A stretch of DNA of 64,000 nt from positions 1,798,001 through 1,862,000 of the forward strand of contig NZ_CP040871.1 of the NCBI RefSeq assembly GCF_006337105.1. The letters run 5' to 3'. Made by a program: the position numbers and the translations under genes. Source of the DNA: Thermomonas aquatica. Lineage in GTDB: Bacteria; Pseudomonadota; Gammaproteobacteria; Xanthomonadales; Xanthomonadaceae. Below the pieces are notes generated by a model. The model saw only the letters and a list, made by a program, of their open reading frames with translations, did no database searches and was not told the origin of the DNA. Shown here piece by piece: positions 41,101-48,239 of the stretch. Within the stretch, counting starts at the first letter, position 1. Each line of letters starts with the position of its first letter.

Positions 41101-41197
41101 CGGCGGCTGGGGCTTCACCCTCGGCGCCAACTGGGTCGATGGCGGCGCATTCAAGAGCACGGTGGGCGGGCAGGCGGTCATTCGCTTCGCCTGGTAA
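35165..41197 (+). CDS. Giant type Va autotransporter adhesin (2010 aa)
   Basis: Autotransporters export their own passenger through a C-terminal beta barrel. The long N-terminus has a basic region (MTRAVRMALAA) and a Sec signal ending near FAA at residue 50. The passenger (about 51-1690) consists of Gly/Ser/Ala-rich beta-helix repeats with dozens of V/I-x-N-SGDI units. Residues about 137-1325 are arranged as two long copies of 587 and 600 residues, with a third copy begun. A non-repeat segment (about 1450-1630) precedes the barrel. The barrel (about 1770-2010) ends VIRFAW, with a terminal aromatic as usual. No protease motif is visible, so it is probably an adhesin. It appears to lead an operon with the next four genes. 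Confidence 0.9.
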   Translation: MSGMKHSGGSASTRGSRKIKVAPMTRAVRMALAASVAALAFGAASPAFAAQGKMSHGAMVVDATPVADLTVVRDGAILAVAPPSFAALAIHESDPGDISIYNADPISESDFKYDVSAISGYSDYGTVTITNTADGELYAGSVLGSAIGIYGYSLSGDVAIDNAGAITAYSYVGIADGIFASGADVGVTNSGAIESYGYTWSAGIEAQGSDSVSVDNSGDINATTGAFVQAVDGYGDVVGYSAGGQAFGIYATAGEGGATVANSGDIEVQGGYVVGIEVQSGGDISIDNSGDIVAGSGLNTYYNGTNYYTYYYGTQVATGINATSNGEGAHVGVSNSGDISADGIFGASGIAATASGLGGTASVENSGDIAVSQNQKYGYGAYGIVVSADGDGSIDNSGDIEVYSGGVANGLAALSFAGDASVTNSGDVGVVATATGYYGATGILAFAGNGEAHVDNSGNVSAYSAGILAVSTRAVDAQGQQGVTVDNSGSLYANGKYAYGVFAQSSGGDVEVTNHAGGEIGFYSYLGNGFGVLGIAQGDADIDNAGGTIAGYAYGQSVGVFGLSYAGDVSVSNSGSISAITGGDAAVGVFARADYGTALVDNSGDIYAGVEGVNGFVGDVAYGILARGAYVGVSNSGSIDALGLYYATGIAASSYYGTVVHNTGGSISAWALGEATGIDAQALFGYAVVDNASGIEAVGLYAGATGISAVVAYGDAVVHNSGDVYAGSIYGDAIGIYAYSVAGDAGVQNSGAISAVSYYGLADGIFASGADVEVANSGAIETYGYAWSAGIEAQGSDSVAVSNSGDISASSSGFYQVYAYSFADNAGGVVAYAPGEHAFGIYATGGEGGATVANSGDIEVQGGYVTGIEVQSGGDIGISNSGDIVAGSGLHSAAYYNPDTYTAYYVYTGTQVATGINATSNGEGAHVGVSNSGDIVADGIFGASGIAATASGLYGTASVTNAGDITASQYVGNGYGAFGIVVSADGDAGINTSGTIAVTSGGTGYGAAALSFAGDAMVINSGDVNVEASTAGSKYYGSYGLLAFAGNGYAAVNNSGSVSVSNEGILAAPARAVDAQGQQGVGVVNSGSLYADGKYAYGVFAVSTGGDVHVNNTATGEIGFYSYLGYGTGILAVSETGDVGIGNAGAIEGYGYSQGVGIFARSNGGDVGISNSSSGSIDVVSAGTAVGIFARADYGTATVVNAGDITASDFPDTPYVGDAAYGILARGAYAQVGNSGSVLADGYYYATGIIARSLYGTTVSTSATSDIEASALLVAIGIEGRSEYGDVSVSNAGSISVEGVYGGGVGIQAYSGLGDVVAANTGDIVASSTYGTAIGVTGYSVAGNTTVSNGGSIESTGAYGAYGIAAQSYLGDVTVVNTSTGDIHAAAPSHAYGIFAHAYGDVTVNNAGHVSASADDGGIAAAVLMESLYGHSTLNNAATGSISVDGSDGDAFAVIGSDAVDTINNSGHLYGAISLLGGNDVFNNRSGGVWDVAGTLSSDFGDGNDTLTNLAGGVVTIGTGGVIAFGDGNDGIVNAGSFRLNGGAVTMGAGTNTFNNVNTVKALGNSSIDMGGGTFTNAGLVDFLDGATDDKLTLAGTLAGTGGLNLDLNLANNSADQLQVNGNVAANAVQSVNVVFAGMPTSAHHSAVFARVSGTSVAGNFVGGQMIGYNEQANFLDLALTVSSQINTANTAADVFSINLDVVGLNDTGTIAANVASGAAGMLNAQVGTFKQRMGVNPYGDAGKVMSAFFRTYTSEGDVNPDHVAANFGQGGNFDYDLSTWGREVGVNANLFGNFHAGLTVGTADGRQRLTGAGIGSNRMDGMTWGLYATWFAPQGFYVDVSGRWMAVDVRSASAAGQQETRAHTGAWNLEAGYQWTLGGLSVVPQLQYTRTEVQDVRAIHADRAVFEGHGGTSERARLGVEVSKTFQSGNVRWTPYGSINAIREFDGEMGYTVADNFFGSTSTEGTSTMAELGLGVQTGGWGFTLGANWVDGGAFKSTVGGQAVIRFAW
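35574..39300 (+). repeat. Long in-gene repeats, periods 1761 and 1800 bp
   Basis: Anchor sequences recur in order. The segment GCGATCGGCATCTAC at 35601 recurs near 37362, with a related copy (GCGATCGGCGTG) near 39162. The distances are 1761 and 1800 bp (587 and 600 codons), so frame is kept. Copies 1 and 2 share long identical stretches, such as the coding of GINATSNGEGAHVGVSNS; copy 3 is only a beginning. This indicates relatively recent segmental duplication within the passenger. Confidence 0.85.
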
Positions 41198-41207
41198 AGC
41201 AGGGCGC

Positions 41208-41231
41208 GGGCCCGGCCAAAACGCCGGGTCC
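41208..41231 (+). terminator. Hairpin between the autotransporter and the TIGR03032-family gene
   Basis: GGGCCCGGC-CAAAAC-GCCGGGTCC: a 9-bp stem with one G-T pair. No T-run follows, so it probably does not stop transcription completely; attenuation or RNA protection is possible. Confidence 0.4.
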
Positions 41232-41262
41232 GCCGTTCAAAGTAGTCGGAGTACCCGGTTAA

Positions 41263-42468
41263 GTGTCGACAGAGAAAACCCCGGACCCAGGTCCGACCCA
41301 GGACGGCAACGACAAGCCCGAACTGGACACGGGACTGGACGCGGTCGGTGTTGAAGCCGCCGCCGCCGCGCCCGCGCCGGCCAATGCCGGCAAGCCGCCG
41401 CGCGACCTGACCAAGCTGAAGGTCGAGAAGGGCTGCTCGCGCGGCCTGGCCGGATGGCTGGGCCAGCACAAGCTGTCGCTGGCGATCACCTCCTACCAGT
41501 CGGGCCGCATCTACCTGGTCGGCAGCGACAAGCAGGGCCGGGTGTCGTTCTTCGAGCGCATCTTCGAGCGCGCGATGGGCGTGGTCGGCAACGCGCAGCG
41601 GATCTACCTGGGCGGCCTGTACCAGCTGTGGCGGTTCGAGAACGTGCTGCGCCCGAACGAGGTCATCCACGGCCAGTTCGACAAGTGCTACGTGCCGCGC
41701 AACGCGCAGACCATCGGCGACCTGGACATCCACGAGCTCGGCATCCAGGCCAACGGCAAGGTCATCTTCGTCAACACCAAGTATTCCTGCCTGGCCGAGC
41801 TGAGCCAGACCCACAGCTTCAAGGCGGTGTGGAAGCCGAAGTTCATCAGCAAGCTCGCGCCGGAAGACCGTTGCCACCTCAACGGGCTGGCGATGGTCGA
41901 CGGCAAGGCCAAGTACGTGACCGCGGTCTGCAGGAGCGACAGCGTCGACGGCTGGCGCGACCGCCGCCAGGACGGCGGCGTGGTGATCGACGTCGAGACC
42001 GACGAGGTCGTCTGCGAAGGGCTGTCGATGCCGCACTCGCCGCGCTGGCACAACGGCAAGCTGTGGCTGCTCAATGCCGGCACCGGCCATTTGGGTTGGG
42101 TGGACTTCGCCACCAAGAAATTCGTGCCGCATACCTTCGTGCCGGGCTTCGCCCGCGGCCTGTCGATCATCGGCAACGTCGCCGCGGTCGGCCTGTCGAA
42201 GCCGCGCAACCAGCGCTTCGAGGGCCTGCAGCTGGACGAGGAACTGAAGAAGCGGGATGCCGAGCCGTGGTGCGGGGTGCAGATCGTGTCGCTGGCCAAT
42301 GGCGACGTGACCAACTGGATCCGCTTCGAGGGCGACATCACCGAGATCTTCGACATCGCCTTCCTGCCGAACGTGAAGAACCCGATGATGATCGGCCTGC
42401 GCACCCCCGAGATCCGCGACCTGATCACCTTCGAATCCGACCTGCCGCCGGAGGCGCCCGCCGCATGA
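41263..42468 (+). CDS. TIGR03032-family protein (probable beta-propeller)
   Basis: The 401-residue product has a GTG start (VSTEKTPDPGPTQDGNDK), an acidic, Ala-rich N-terminus of about 45 residues, and a conserved domain. Domain segments include LAITSYQSGRIYLVG, RNAQTIGDLDIHELGI, HLNGLAMVDGKAKYVTAV, MPHSPRWHNGKLWLLNAGTG and RGLSIIGNVAAVGLSKPR. These match my recollection of the TIGR03032 family, whose role is unknown. No signal peptide is seen. It starts 65 bp after the autotransporter stop and overlaps the EF-hand gene by 4 bp. Confidence 0.78.
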   Translation: MSTEKTPDPGPTQDGNDKPELDTGLDAVGVEAAAAAPAPANAGKPPRDLTKLKVEKGCSRGLAGWLGQHKLSLAITSYQSGRIYLVGSDKQGRVSFFERIFERAMGVVGNAQRIYLGGLYQLWRFENVLRPNEVIHGQFDKCYVPRNAQTIGDLDIHELGIQANGKVIFVNTKYSCLAELSQTHSFKAVWKPKFISKLAPEDRCHLNGLAMVDGKAKYVTAVCRSDSVDGWRDRRQDGGVVIDVETDEVVCEGLSMPHSPRWHNGKLWLLNAGTGHLGWVDFATKKFVPHTFVPGFARGLSIIGNVAAVGLSKPRNQRFEGLQLDEELKKRDAEPWCGVQIVSLANGDVTNWIRFEGDITEIFDIAFLPNVKNPMMIGLRTPEIRDLITFESDLPPEAPAA

Positions 42469-42902
42469 ACCACGCCCGCATCCTGTTCTGCCTGCTGCTT
42501 GCCTTGCCTGCCTCGCAGGCGTGGGCGCAGGCGGCGAAGCCGGCGGCAGCGCCACAGGCCAGGCCAGCGGCGGATCCGGCGGCCGAGGCGTTCGGCGCCT
42601 GGGACAAGGATCGCAACGGCAGCCTGTCCCTGCCGGAGTTCCGCGCCGGCTGGCAGCAGGTGCAGCGCACCGCCGAGATGCAGGCGCGCCTGCGCCACCA
42701 GTTCGCCACGGTGGATGCCAACAAGAACGGCGCGATCGACCCCGGCGAGTACGGCGGCCTGTTGCTGGTCAAGAACGCCGGCAAGAGCGCGCCGCAGATG
42801 TCGGTGTTCGATGCCAACAAGGACGGCAAGCTGGCCTTCCCCGAATACGTGAAGCTGGTGCAGACGCTGGCGCCGCAGGAAGCCAAGGGCGCCGCGAAGT
42901 GA
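42465..42902 (+). CDS. Exported EF-hand protein (145 aa)
   Basis: MNHARILFCLLLALPASQAW is a Sec signal peptide (cleavage near AQA). The mature part contains three EF-hand-like calcium loops: DKDRNGSLSLPEF, DANKNGAIDPGEY and DANKDGKLAFPEY. Asp and Glu occupy the coordinating positions. Its ATG overlaps the upstream stop (ATGA), and its own stop overlaps the next GTG. A calcium-binding periplasmic or secreted protein among surface genes suggests a role in folding or activity of the adhesin or protease; that is inference. Confidence 0.82.
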   Translation: MNHARILFCLLLALPASQAWAQAAKPAAAPQARPAADPAAEAFGAWDKDRNGSLSLPEFRAGWQQVQRTAEMQARLRHQFATVDANKNGAIDPGEYGGLLLVKNAGKSAPQMSVFDANKDGKLAFPEYVKLVQTLAPQEAKGAAK

Positions 42903-43486
42903 AGATCGAGATCGTCCCGGTCTGGAAGCAGGTCACGCCCGAACTGGCGCAGGAACTGATGGCGTTCTGGCGCGACAACAAGGCCATCGGCGACGATGCC
43001 GCCGCGGCCGCGCGCGCCTTGCAGGCGGTCTGCATCGCCCGCGACGAAGCCGGCACGCTGTGCGGCGTCGGCACCGCGGTGGTCAAGGTGCTGCCGCGGC
43101 TGCGCCAGCCGATGCACTACTACCGCCAGTATTTCGCCAAGAGCCTGCGCGGCCACCACCAGGAACTGCCGTTCTACCTGCGCGCCAAGCAGGTCCTGCA
43201 GGACTACAACGCCGCGCGCGAACGGCCGGAGAGCCTCGGCATCCTGCTCGAAGTCGAGAACGGCAAGATCGCCGCCGCCTACCGGCGCGCGCACGAACCG
43301 TCGTTCGACGCCACCTTCATCGGCTATTCGCCGCGCGGCCTGCAATTGCGCGTGTCCTATTTCGACGGCGCCGAATTGCTGCCGCCGGCACCGGTGCGCG
43401 GCCCGGCAGTGGCCGTGCGCGGCGCGCAACAACACGATCCATCCCGCATCCAACCCGCAAGCCGGCGCGGCAACGTCCGGTCCTGA
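42899..43486 (+). CDS. Unknown protein (195 aa) in the autotransporter operon
   Basis: Unrecognised. GTG start coupled to the EF-hand gene by the GTGA overlap: VKIEIVPVWKQVTPELAQEL. Segments include MAFWRDNKAIGDDAAAAARA, CIARDEAGTLCGVGTAVVKV and MHYYRQYFAKSLRGHHQELP. The alternating pattern and AVVKV beta-strand resemble a GNAT acyltransferase-like fold, but no acetyl-CoA motif can be confirmed by eye. The last 30 residues are low-complexity. No signal peptide. Confidence 0.6.
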   Translation: MKIEIVPVWKQVTPELAQELMAFWRDNKAIGDDAAAAARALQAVCIARDEAGTLCGVGTAVVKVLPRLRQPMHYYRQYFAKSLRGHHQELPFYLRAKQVLQDYNAARERPESLGILLEVENGKIAAAYRRAHEPSFDATFIGYSPRGLQLRVSYFDGAELLPPAPVRGPAVAVRGAQQHDPSRIQPASRRGNVRS

Positions 43487-43517
43487 TCACCACGGAACAC
43501 CCACGGAGAATCGCGCC

Positions 43518-45149
43518 ATGAACGTCCAGATGTCCCTGTTGAGCCTCGCCATCGTTTCCGGGCTTGCCATGTCGGGTTCCGCGGATGCGGCCGGCAACCA
43601 GCGCTCCGCCGCCATCGCCCGCGCCAATGCGCTGGTCGCGGGACCCGCCGCGGCGGCGCTGCATCGCGCCAATGCCGACAGCTTCGTCGCCCGCGACGCG
43701 GTGGTCGACGCCGACGGCACCGAGCACGTGCGCTACCAGCGCAACTACAACGGCCTGCCGGTGATCGGCGGCGATTTCGTGGTGCAGTCGCGCAACGGCA
43801 AGGTCGGCAAGATCAGCCAGACCCTGCGCAGCGCAGCGCGCCCGTCGCTGAAGCCGGTGGTGACCTCCGACCAGGCCATCGTCGAAGCCGGCAGCCGCTT
43901 CGGCAGCCATTTCCAGGGCGCCCCGAGCTCGCGCCTGGTGGTCTACGCCCGCGGCGCCAGCCCGGTGCTCGCCCATGAAGTCGTGTTCAAGGGCATCAAG
44001 GCCGACCAGACCGAAACCGAAATGCATTATTTCGTCGATGCGCGCAACGGCAGCGTGCTCGACCAGTGGGACGAAGTGCAGACCGCGAAGCCGGGCCCGG
44101 GCGGCAACGCTTGCTCTGGCGCCGTGGCCGCGGTCGGCACCGGCAAGTCGCTGACCGAAGGCGACGTGGTCCTGAACACCACCAAGTGCGGCAGCACCTA
44201 CCAGATGGTCGACATGACCCGCGGCGGCGGCGCCACCAACAACATGGCGATGAAGACCGCCGGCATGGGCAGCGTGTTCTCCGGCACCACCAACATCTGG
44301 GGCAACAACCTGGTCAGCAATGCGCAGACCGCCGCCGCCGACGCCCACTACGGCGTGGCCACCACCTGGGACTACTACAAGAACGTGCACGGCCGCTCCG
44401 GCATCGCCAACGACGGCCAGGGTGCGGTCAGCCGCGTCCACTACGGCCGCAACTACGCCAATGCCTCGTGGAGCGACAGCTGCTTCTGCATGACCTTCGG
44501 CGACGGCGACAACGGCGCCACCATCCTGCCGCTGGTCGCGCTGGACATCGCCGGCCACGAGATGTCGCACGGCGTGACCAGCCGTTCCGCCGACCTGATC
44601 TACAGCGGCGAGTCCGGTTCGCTGAACGAGTCCACCTCGGACATCTTCGGCACCATGGTCGAGTACTACGCCAACAACGCGAACGATCCGGGCGACTACG
44701 TGATCGGCGAAGAGCTGTACGCGAACAACGCGAACATGAGCAAGGCGATCCGCTACATGTTCAAGCCGACCCTGGACAACTACTCGCAGGATTGCTACGA
44801 CCCGGCGACCACGCCGACCTTCGAAGTGCACGGCGGCTCCGGCATCGGCAACCACTTCTTCTACCTGCTCGCCGAAGGCGCGGTGGTGCCGGCCGGCTTC
44901 GGCGCCGGCAGCTGGGCCAACCTGAGCCCGGCGGCGCTGGTCTGCAACGGCAACACCGCGATCACCGGCATCGGCCGCGCCGCGGCGCAGAAGATCTGGT
45001 ACCGCGCGCTGACCGTGTACATGACCTCCAGCACCAACTACGCCGGTGCCCGCGCGGCCACCATCAGCGCCTCGACCGACCTGTACGGCGGCGCTTCGGC
45101 GCAGACCAATGCGGTCAAGGCGGCGTGGAGCGCGGTCAACGTCAACTGA
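43518..45149 (+). CDS. Secreted M4-family (thermolysin-like) zinc metalloprotease
   Basis: The 543-residue preproprotein has a signal (MNVQMSLLSLAIVSGLAMSG, cleavage near ADA) and an FTP/PepSY-type propeptide (about 50-190). The catalytic domain has zinc site HEMSH (H347, E348, H351) with third ligand E371 in SLNESTSD. Catalytic His438 is in VHGGSGIGNHFFYLL. Conserved VHYGRNYANASW is the substrate cleft strand. It ends at the catalytic domain without a PPC extension. It follows the unknown gene by 31 bp. It could process the autotransporter or act as a secreted exoprotease. Confidence 0.93.
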   Translation: MNVQMSLLSLAIVSGLAMSGSADAAGNQRSAAIARANALVAGPAAAALHRANADSFVARDAVVDADGTEHVRYQRNYNGLPVIGGDFVVQSRNGKVGKISQTLRSAARPSLKPVVTSDQAIVEAGSRFGSHFQGAPSSRLVVYARGASPVLAHEVVFKGIKADQTETEMHYFVDARNGSVLDQWDEVQTAKPGPGGNACSGAVAAVGTGKSLTEGDVVLNTTKCGSTYQMVDMTRGGGATNNMAMKTAGMGSVFSGTTNIWGNNLVSNAQTAAADAHYGVATTWDYYKNVHGRSGIANDGQGAVSRVHYGRNYANASWSDSCFCMTFGDGDNGATILPLVALDIAGHEMSHGVTSRSADLIYSGESGSLNESTSDIFGTMVEYYANNANDPGDYVIGEELYANNANMSKAIRYMFKPTLDNYSQDCYDPATTPTFEVHGGSGIGNHFFYLLAEGAVVPAGFGAGSWANLSPAALVCNGNTAITGIGRAAAQKIWYRALTVYMTSSTNYAGARAATISASTDLYGGASAQTNAVKAAWSAVNVN

Positions 45150-45171
45150 CCCGACCCGCGGCAGGAACGCG

Positions 45172-45195
45172 AACGGCCCGCGCAAGCGGGCCGTT
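45172..45195 (+). terminator. Intrinsic terminator after the M4 protease gene
   Basis: AACGGCCCGC-GCAA-GCGGGCCGTT: a 10-bp stem with a GCAA tetraloop, followed by TCGTTT. It closes the putative surface operon. Confidence 0.85.
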
Positions 45196-45205
45196 TCGTT
45201 TGGAT

Positions 45206-45238
45206 CGAAGCGACATCGAAGGCGACGCGCCCGGAGGG
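45206..45238. repeat. Direct repeat of the tRNA-Arg 3' end region (copy 1)
   Basis: This 33-base segment matches 45346-45378 at 30 of 33 positions (CGAAGCGACATCGAAG then 4 bases with 3 changes then CGCGCCCGGAGGG). Copy 2 includes the last 16 bases of the tRNA-Arg gene and 17 bases beyond. The copies are 140 bp apart. Such tRNA-end repeats resemble attachment sites; no integrase is nearby. Confidence 0.8.
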
Positions 45239-45362
45239 GCGAGTCGATGCGCATGCGAACCGCAGGTTCGCGCATCGGTGAGCGCCTGAGCGCTGTGCGC
45301 GAAGGCCGGCCCGCTTCCAACAGACGAATGTCTGTTCAATCACGACGAAGCGACATCGAAGA

Positions 45363-45439
45363 TGGCGCGCCCGGAGGGATTCGAACCCCCGACCAATGGC
45401 TTCGGAAGCCACTACTCTATCCGGCTGAGCTACGGGCGC
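45363..45439 (-). tRNA. tRNA-Arg (anticodon CCG)
   Basis: On the minus strand the 77-base gene starts GCGCCCGTAGCTCAGCCGG and folds as a cloverleaf. The acceptor GCGCCCG pairs with CGGGCGC, the D arm is AGCTCAGCCGGATAGAGT, and the anticodon loop is CTTCCGAAG with anticodon CCG. The T arm is GTTCGAATC. CCA is encoded. It reads CGG arginine codons. Confidence 0.93.
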
Positions 45440-45517
45440 GTGCCGTGCGATGACCTGCATCGCGGACGCGCATTCTCGCACGATTGCCTGCCGCCGCGCC
45501 GCTGCTAGGCTAGGCGC

Positions 45518-46423
45518 ATGGCCTACGAACGCGATTCCCAGCCGATTCCCGCACCCGAACCGCGCTGGCGCGAACGCTTGCGCCAGTACTGGAAACTGGT
45601 GCGCGCCGATCGGCCGATCGGCTGGCTGCTGCTGCTGTGGCCGACCTGGTGGGGCCTGTGGGCCGCGGCGAAGGGCGTCCCGCCGATCTGGCCGCTGCTG
45701 GTGTTCTCGCTGGGCGTGTGGCTCACCCGTTCCGCCGGGTGCGTGATCAACGACTACGCCGACCGCTGGCTGGATCCGAACGTCGAGCGCACCAAATCGC
45801 GGCCGCTGGCGACCGGCGCCGTATCGGGGCGCGAGGCGCTGGCCGTGTTCGCGGCGCTGATGCTGCTCGCGTTCGCGCTGGTGCTCACGCTGAACCGCCT
45901 GACGATCTGGATGAGCGTGGTCGGCGTGCTGCTCGCCGCCAGCTATCCCTACCTCAAGCGCTATACCTACCTGCCGCAGGTCTACCTCGGTATGGCGTTC
46001 GGATGGGGCATCCCGATGGGCTTCGCCGCGCTCACCGGCTCGGTGCCGCCGGTGGCCTGGGTGCTGTACCTGGCCAACATCTTCTGGGCCACCGCCTACG
46101 ACACCTGGTACGCGATGGTCGACCGCGACGACGACATCCGCATGGGCGCGAAATCCACCGCGATCCTGTTCGGCGAGATGGACCTGGTCGCGCAGGGCGT
46201 GCTGTACGGCTGCATGTTCTTCGCACTGGCGCTGGTCGGGCGCGAGCTGCAGATGCAGTACTGGTACTGGGTGGGGCTGGCGCTTGCCGCGGTATTGGTG
46301 GGCTACGAATTCGCCATCGCCCGCACCCGCCGGCGCGATGCCTGCTTCCGCGCCTTCCTGCACAACAACTGGACGGGGATGGCGATCTTCGCCGGGATCG
46401 CCGCGGATTTCGCCTTCCGCTGA
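45518..46423 (+). CDS. ubiA: 4-hydroxybenzoate octaprenyltransferase
   Basis: UbiA attaches the polyprenyl tail to 4-hydroxybenzoate in ubiquinone synthesis. The 301-residue membrane protein has about eight hydrophobic segments. The two Asp-rich prenyl-diphosphate motifs are [20 protein letters not shown] and [20 protein letters not shown]. Both are in normal positions and intact. It ends 3 bp before the comF stop on the opposite strand. Confidence 0.95.
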   Translation: MAYERDSQPIPAPEPRWRERLRQYWKLVRADRPIGWLLLLWPTWWGLWAAAKGVPPIWPLLVFSLGVWLTRSAGCVINDYADRWLDPNVERTKSRPLATGAVSGREALAVFAALMLLAFALVLTLNRLTIWMSVVGVLLAASYPYLKRYTYLPQVYLGMAFGWGIPMGFAALTGSVPPVAWVLYLANIFWATAYDTWYAMVDRDDDIRMGAKSTAILFGEMDLVAQGVLYGCMFFALALVGRELQMQYWYWVGLALAAVLVGYEFAIARTRRRDACFRAFLHNNWTGMAIFAGIAADFAFR

Positions 46424-46426
46424 GCG

Positions 46427-47152
46427 TCACGCCACCCGCGCGCAGACCCAGGCATCCACCCGCTGCACGCCCGCCGCGCGCAAGGCCCGCGCGGCCGCAT
46501 GCAGGGTCGCGCCGGTGGTCATCACGTCGTCCACCAGCACGACATGCGCGGGCAGCGTGGCGCGATCGGCGACGACGAAGGCGTCGCGCAGGTTGCGCTG
46601 CCGGGCTGCGGCATCCAGCCGCGATTGCGCGGTGGTGGTCTTGGATCGGCGCAGCGCGCCGCCAAGCAGCGGCAGCCGCAATGCGCGCGCCAGCGGCACC
46701 GCCAACTCCAGCGCCTGGTCGTAGCCGCGCCGGCGCAGGCGCGCGCGGTGCAGCGGCAGCGGGATGATGGCTTCGGGGCGCGGCAGCAATGCGCAACGTT
46801 CGGCCATGGCCTGCGCCAGTACCCGGCCGGCGGCGAAGTCGCCGTGGAATTTCAGCCGCGGCAGCAAGCGATCCAGCGGGAAGGCGTAGTCGAATGCGGC
46901 ATGCGCCCGATCCAGCGGAGGAGGCCGTTGCAGGCAGTCCCCGCAGATGCCCGGCTGCGGCAACGGCAGGGCGCAACGCCGGCAGGCCGGTCCTTGCCAG
47001 GGCAGGGCGGCGTGGCAGGCCGCGCACAGGTCGAGGCCCCGCGACCCGCGCTCGCCGCAGACCAGGCAGCGCAGGGCGAACAGCCAGGGCAAAGGAGCGG
47101 CCAGGCAGCCGTCAACTTTTCCGGGGAGAGATCGGTTGACGGTGCCGGCCAT
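46427..47152 (-). CDS. comF: ComF-family protein (phosphoribosyltransferase-like)
   Basis: ComF proteins are linked to DNA uptake. The 241-residue protein has an N-terminal zinc-finger-like part with paired cysteines ([38 protein letters not shown]). The phosphoribosyltransferase domain ends with [20 protein letters not shown]. The start at 47152 is chosen because the conserved Cys region follows. It is divergent from bioB, and the bioB operator-like sequence lies inside its first codons. Confidence 0.87.
   Translation of the reverse strand: MAGTVNRSLPGKVDGCLAAPLPWLFALRCLVCGERGSRGLDLCAACHAALPWQGPACRRCALPLPQPGICGDCLQRPPPLDRAHAAFDYAFPLDRLLPRLKFHGDFAAGRVLAQAMAERCALLPRPEAIIPLPLHRARLRRRGYDQALELAVPLARALRLPLLGGALRRSKTTTAQSRLDAAARQRNLRDAFVVADRATLPAHVVLVDDVMTTGATLHAAARALRAAGVQRVDAWVCARVA
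47109..47142. promoter_or_regulatory. BirA-type operator candidate upstream of bioB
   Basis: CCGTCAAC (47109-47116) and GTTGACGG (47135-47142) form a perfect 8-bp inverted repeat with 18 bp between. Taken as 9-mers the spacer is 16 bp, near the range known for BirA operators (TTGTAAACC-N14/15-GGTTTACAA). Each half matches that consensus only partly (GT-AAC core). It ends 59 bp before the bioB ATG. Confidence 0.45.
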
Positions 47153-47201
47153 GCATTCCAGACTGCCGGCTTCGTCGCCGCACGTCTGTCGGGGAATCCC
47201 T

Positions 47202-48236
47202 ATGCCTGCCATCACTGAATTCCCTATCCGCCACGACTGGTCGCGCGCCGAGGTCGAAGCCCTGTTCGACCTGCCCCTGCCGGAGCTGCTGCATCGCGCC
47301 GGCAGCGCGCACCGCCTGCATTTCGATCCGGCCGAGGTGCAGGTCAGCACCCTGCTGTCGGTGAAGACCGGCGGCTGCCCGGAGGATTGCGGGTATTGCC
47401 CGCAGGCCGCGCGCTACCACACCGGCGTCGATGCGACCAAGCTGATGGAAACCGAAGCAGTGGTCGAGAAGGCCAGGCAGGCCAAGGCCGCCGGCGCCTC
47501 GCGCTTCTGCATGGGCGCGGCCTGGCGTTCGCCGAAGGACCGCGACGTGCCCAAGGTGGCGGCGATGATCCGCGAGGTGAAGGCGCTCGGCCTTGAGACC
47601 TGCGCCACCCTCGGCATGCTGTCGGGCGAGCAGGCGCAGGCGCTGAAGGCGGCCGGCCTCGATTACTACAACCACAACCTCGATACCGATCCCGAGTTCT
47701 ACGGCGACATCATCCATACCCGCGAAATGCAGGATCGTTTCGACACGCTCTCGCACGTGCGCGATGCCGGCATGAAGACCTGCTGCGGCGGCATCGTCGG
47801 CATGGGCGAATCGCGCCGCCAGCGCGCCGGCCTGCTGCAGACGCTGGCGAATTTGCCTGCGCATCCGGACTCGGTGCCGATCAACCGGCTGGTGCAGGTC
47901 GAAGGCACGCCGCTGCACGGCACGGTCGAACTGGATCCGTTCGAGTTCGTGCGCAGTATCGCCGTCGCCCGCATCCTGATGCCGGCGTCGATGGTGCGCT
48001 TGTCCGCCGGTCGCGAGACGATGAGCGATGAACTGCAGGCGCTGTGCTTCGCCGCCGGCGCGAATTCGATCTTCTACGGCGAAAAATTGCTGACCACCGG
48101 CAATCCGGATACCGAACGCGACATGGCGCTGTTCGCGCGCCTGGGCCTGCGCCCGATGCGGGTGGAGAACGCGAAGGACGACAGCATCGACGCCTGCACC
48201 ACCACGGTCCACGCCGGCATCACCGAAGCGGCTTGA
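47202..48236 (+). CDS. bioB: Biotin synthase
   Basis: BioB is a radical-SAM enzyme inserting sulfur into dethiobiotin. The 344-residue protein starts [20 protein letters not shown]. The radical-SAM cluster motif is C59-x3-C63-x2-C66 in [12 protein letters not shown]. Further family signatures are [23 protein letters not shown] and [12 protein letters not shown]. All are intact. It begins the bioBFHC operon; bioF starts 3 bp after its stop. Confidence 0.97.
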   Translation: MPAITEFPIRHDWSRAEVEALFDLPLPELLHRAGSAHRLHFDPAEVQVSTLLSVKTGGCPEDCGYCPQAARYHTGVDATKLMETEAVVEKARQAKAAGASRFCMGAAWRSPKDRDVPKVAAMIREVKALGLETCATLGMLSGEQAQALKAAGLDYYNHNLDTDPEFYGDIIHTREMQDRFDTLSHVRDAGMKTCCGGIVGMGESRRQRAGLLQTLANLPAHPDSVPINRLVQVEGTPLHGTVELDPFEFVRSIAVARILMPASMVRLSAGRETMSDELQALCFAAGANSIFYGEKLLTTGNPDTERDMALFARLGLRPMRVENAKDDSIDACTTTVHAGITEAA

Positions 48237-48239
48237 GCG

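Noticed and set aside
45319..45336. AACAGAC-GAAT-GTCTGTT as the terminator of tRNA-Arg
   Set aside because: The hairpin lies downstream of the tRNA on the minus strand, but no T-run follows, so it was not listed as a terminator; it may be part of the attachment-site scar.
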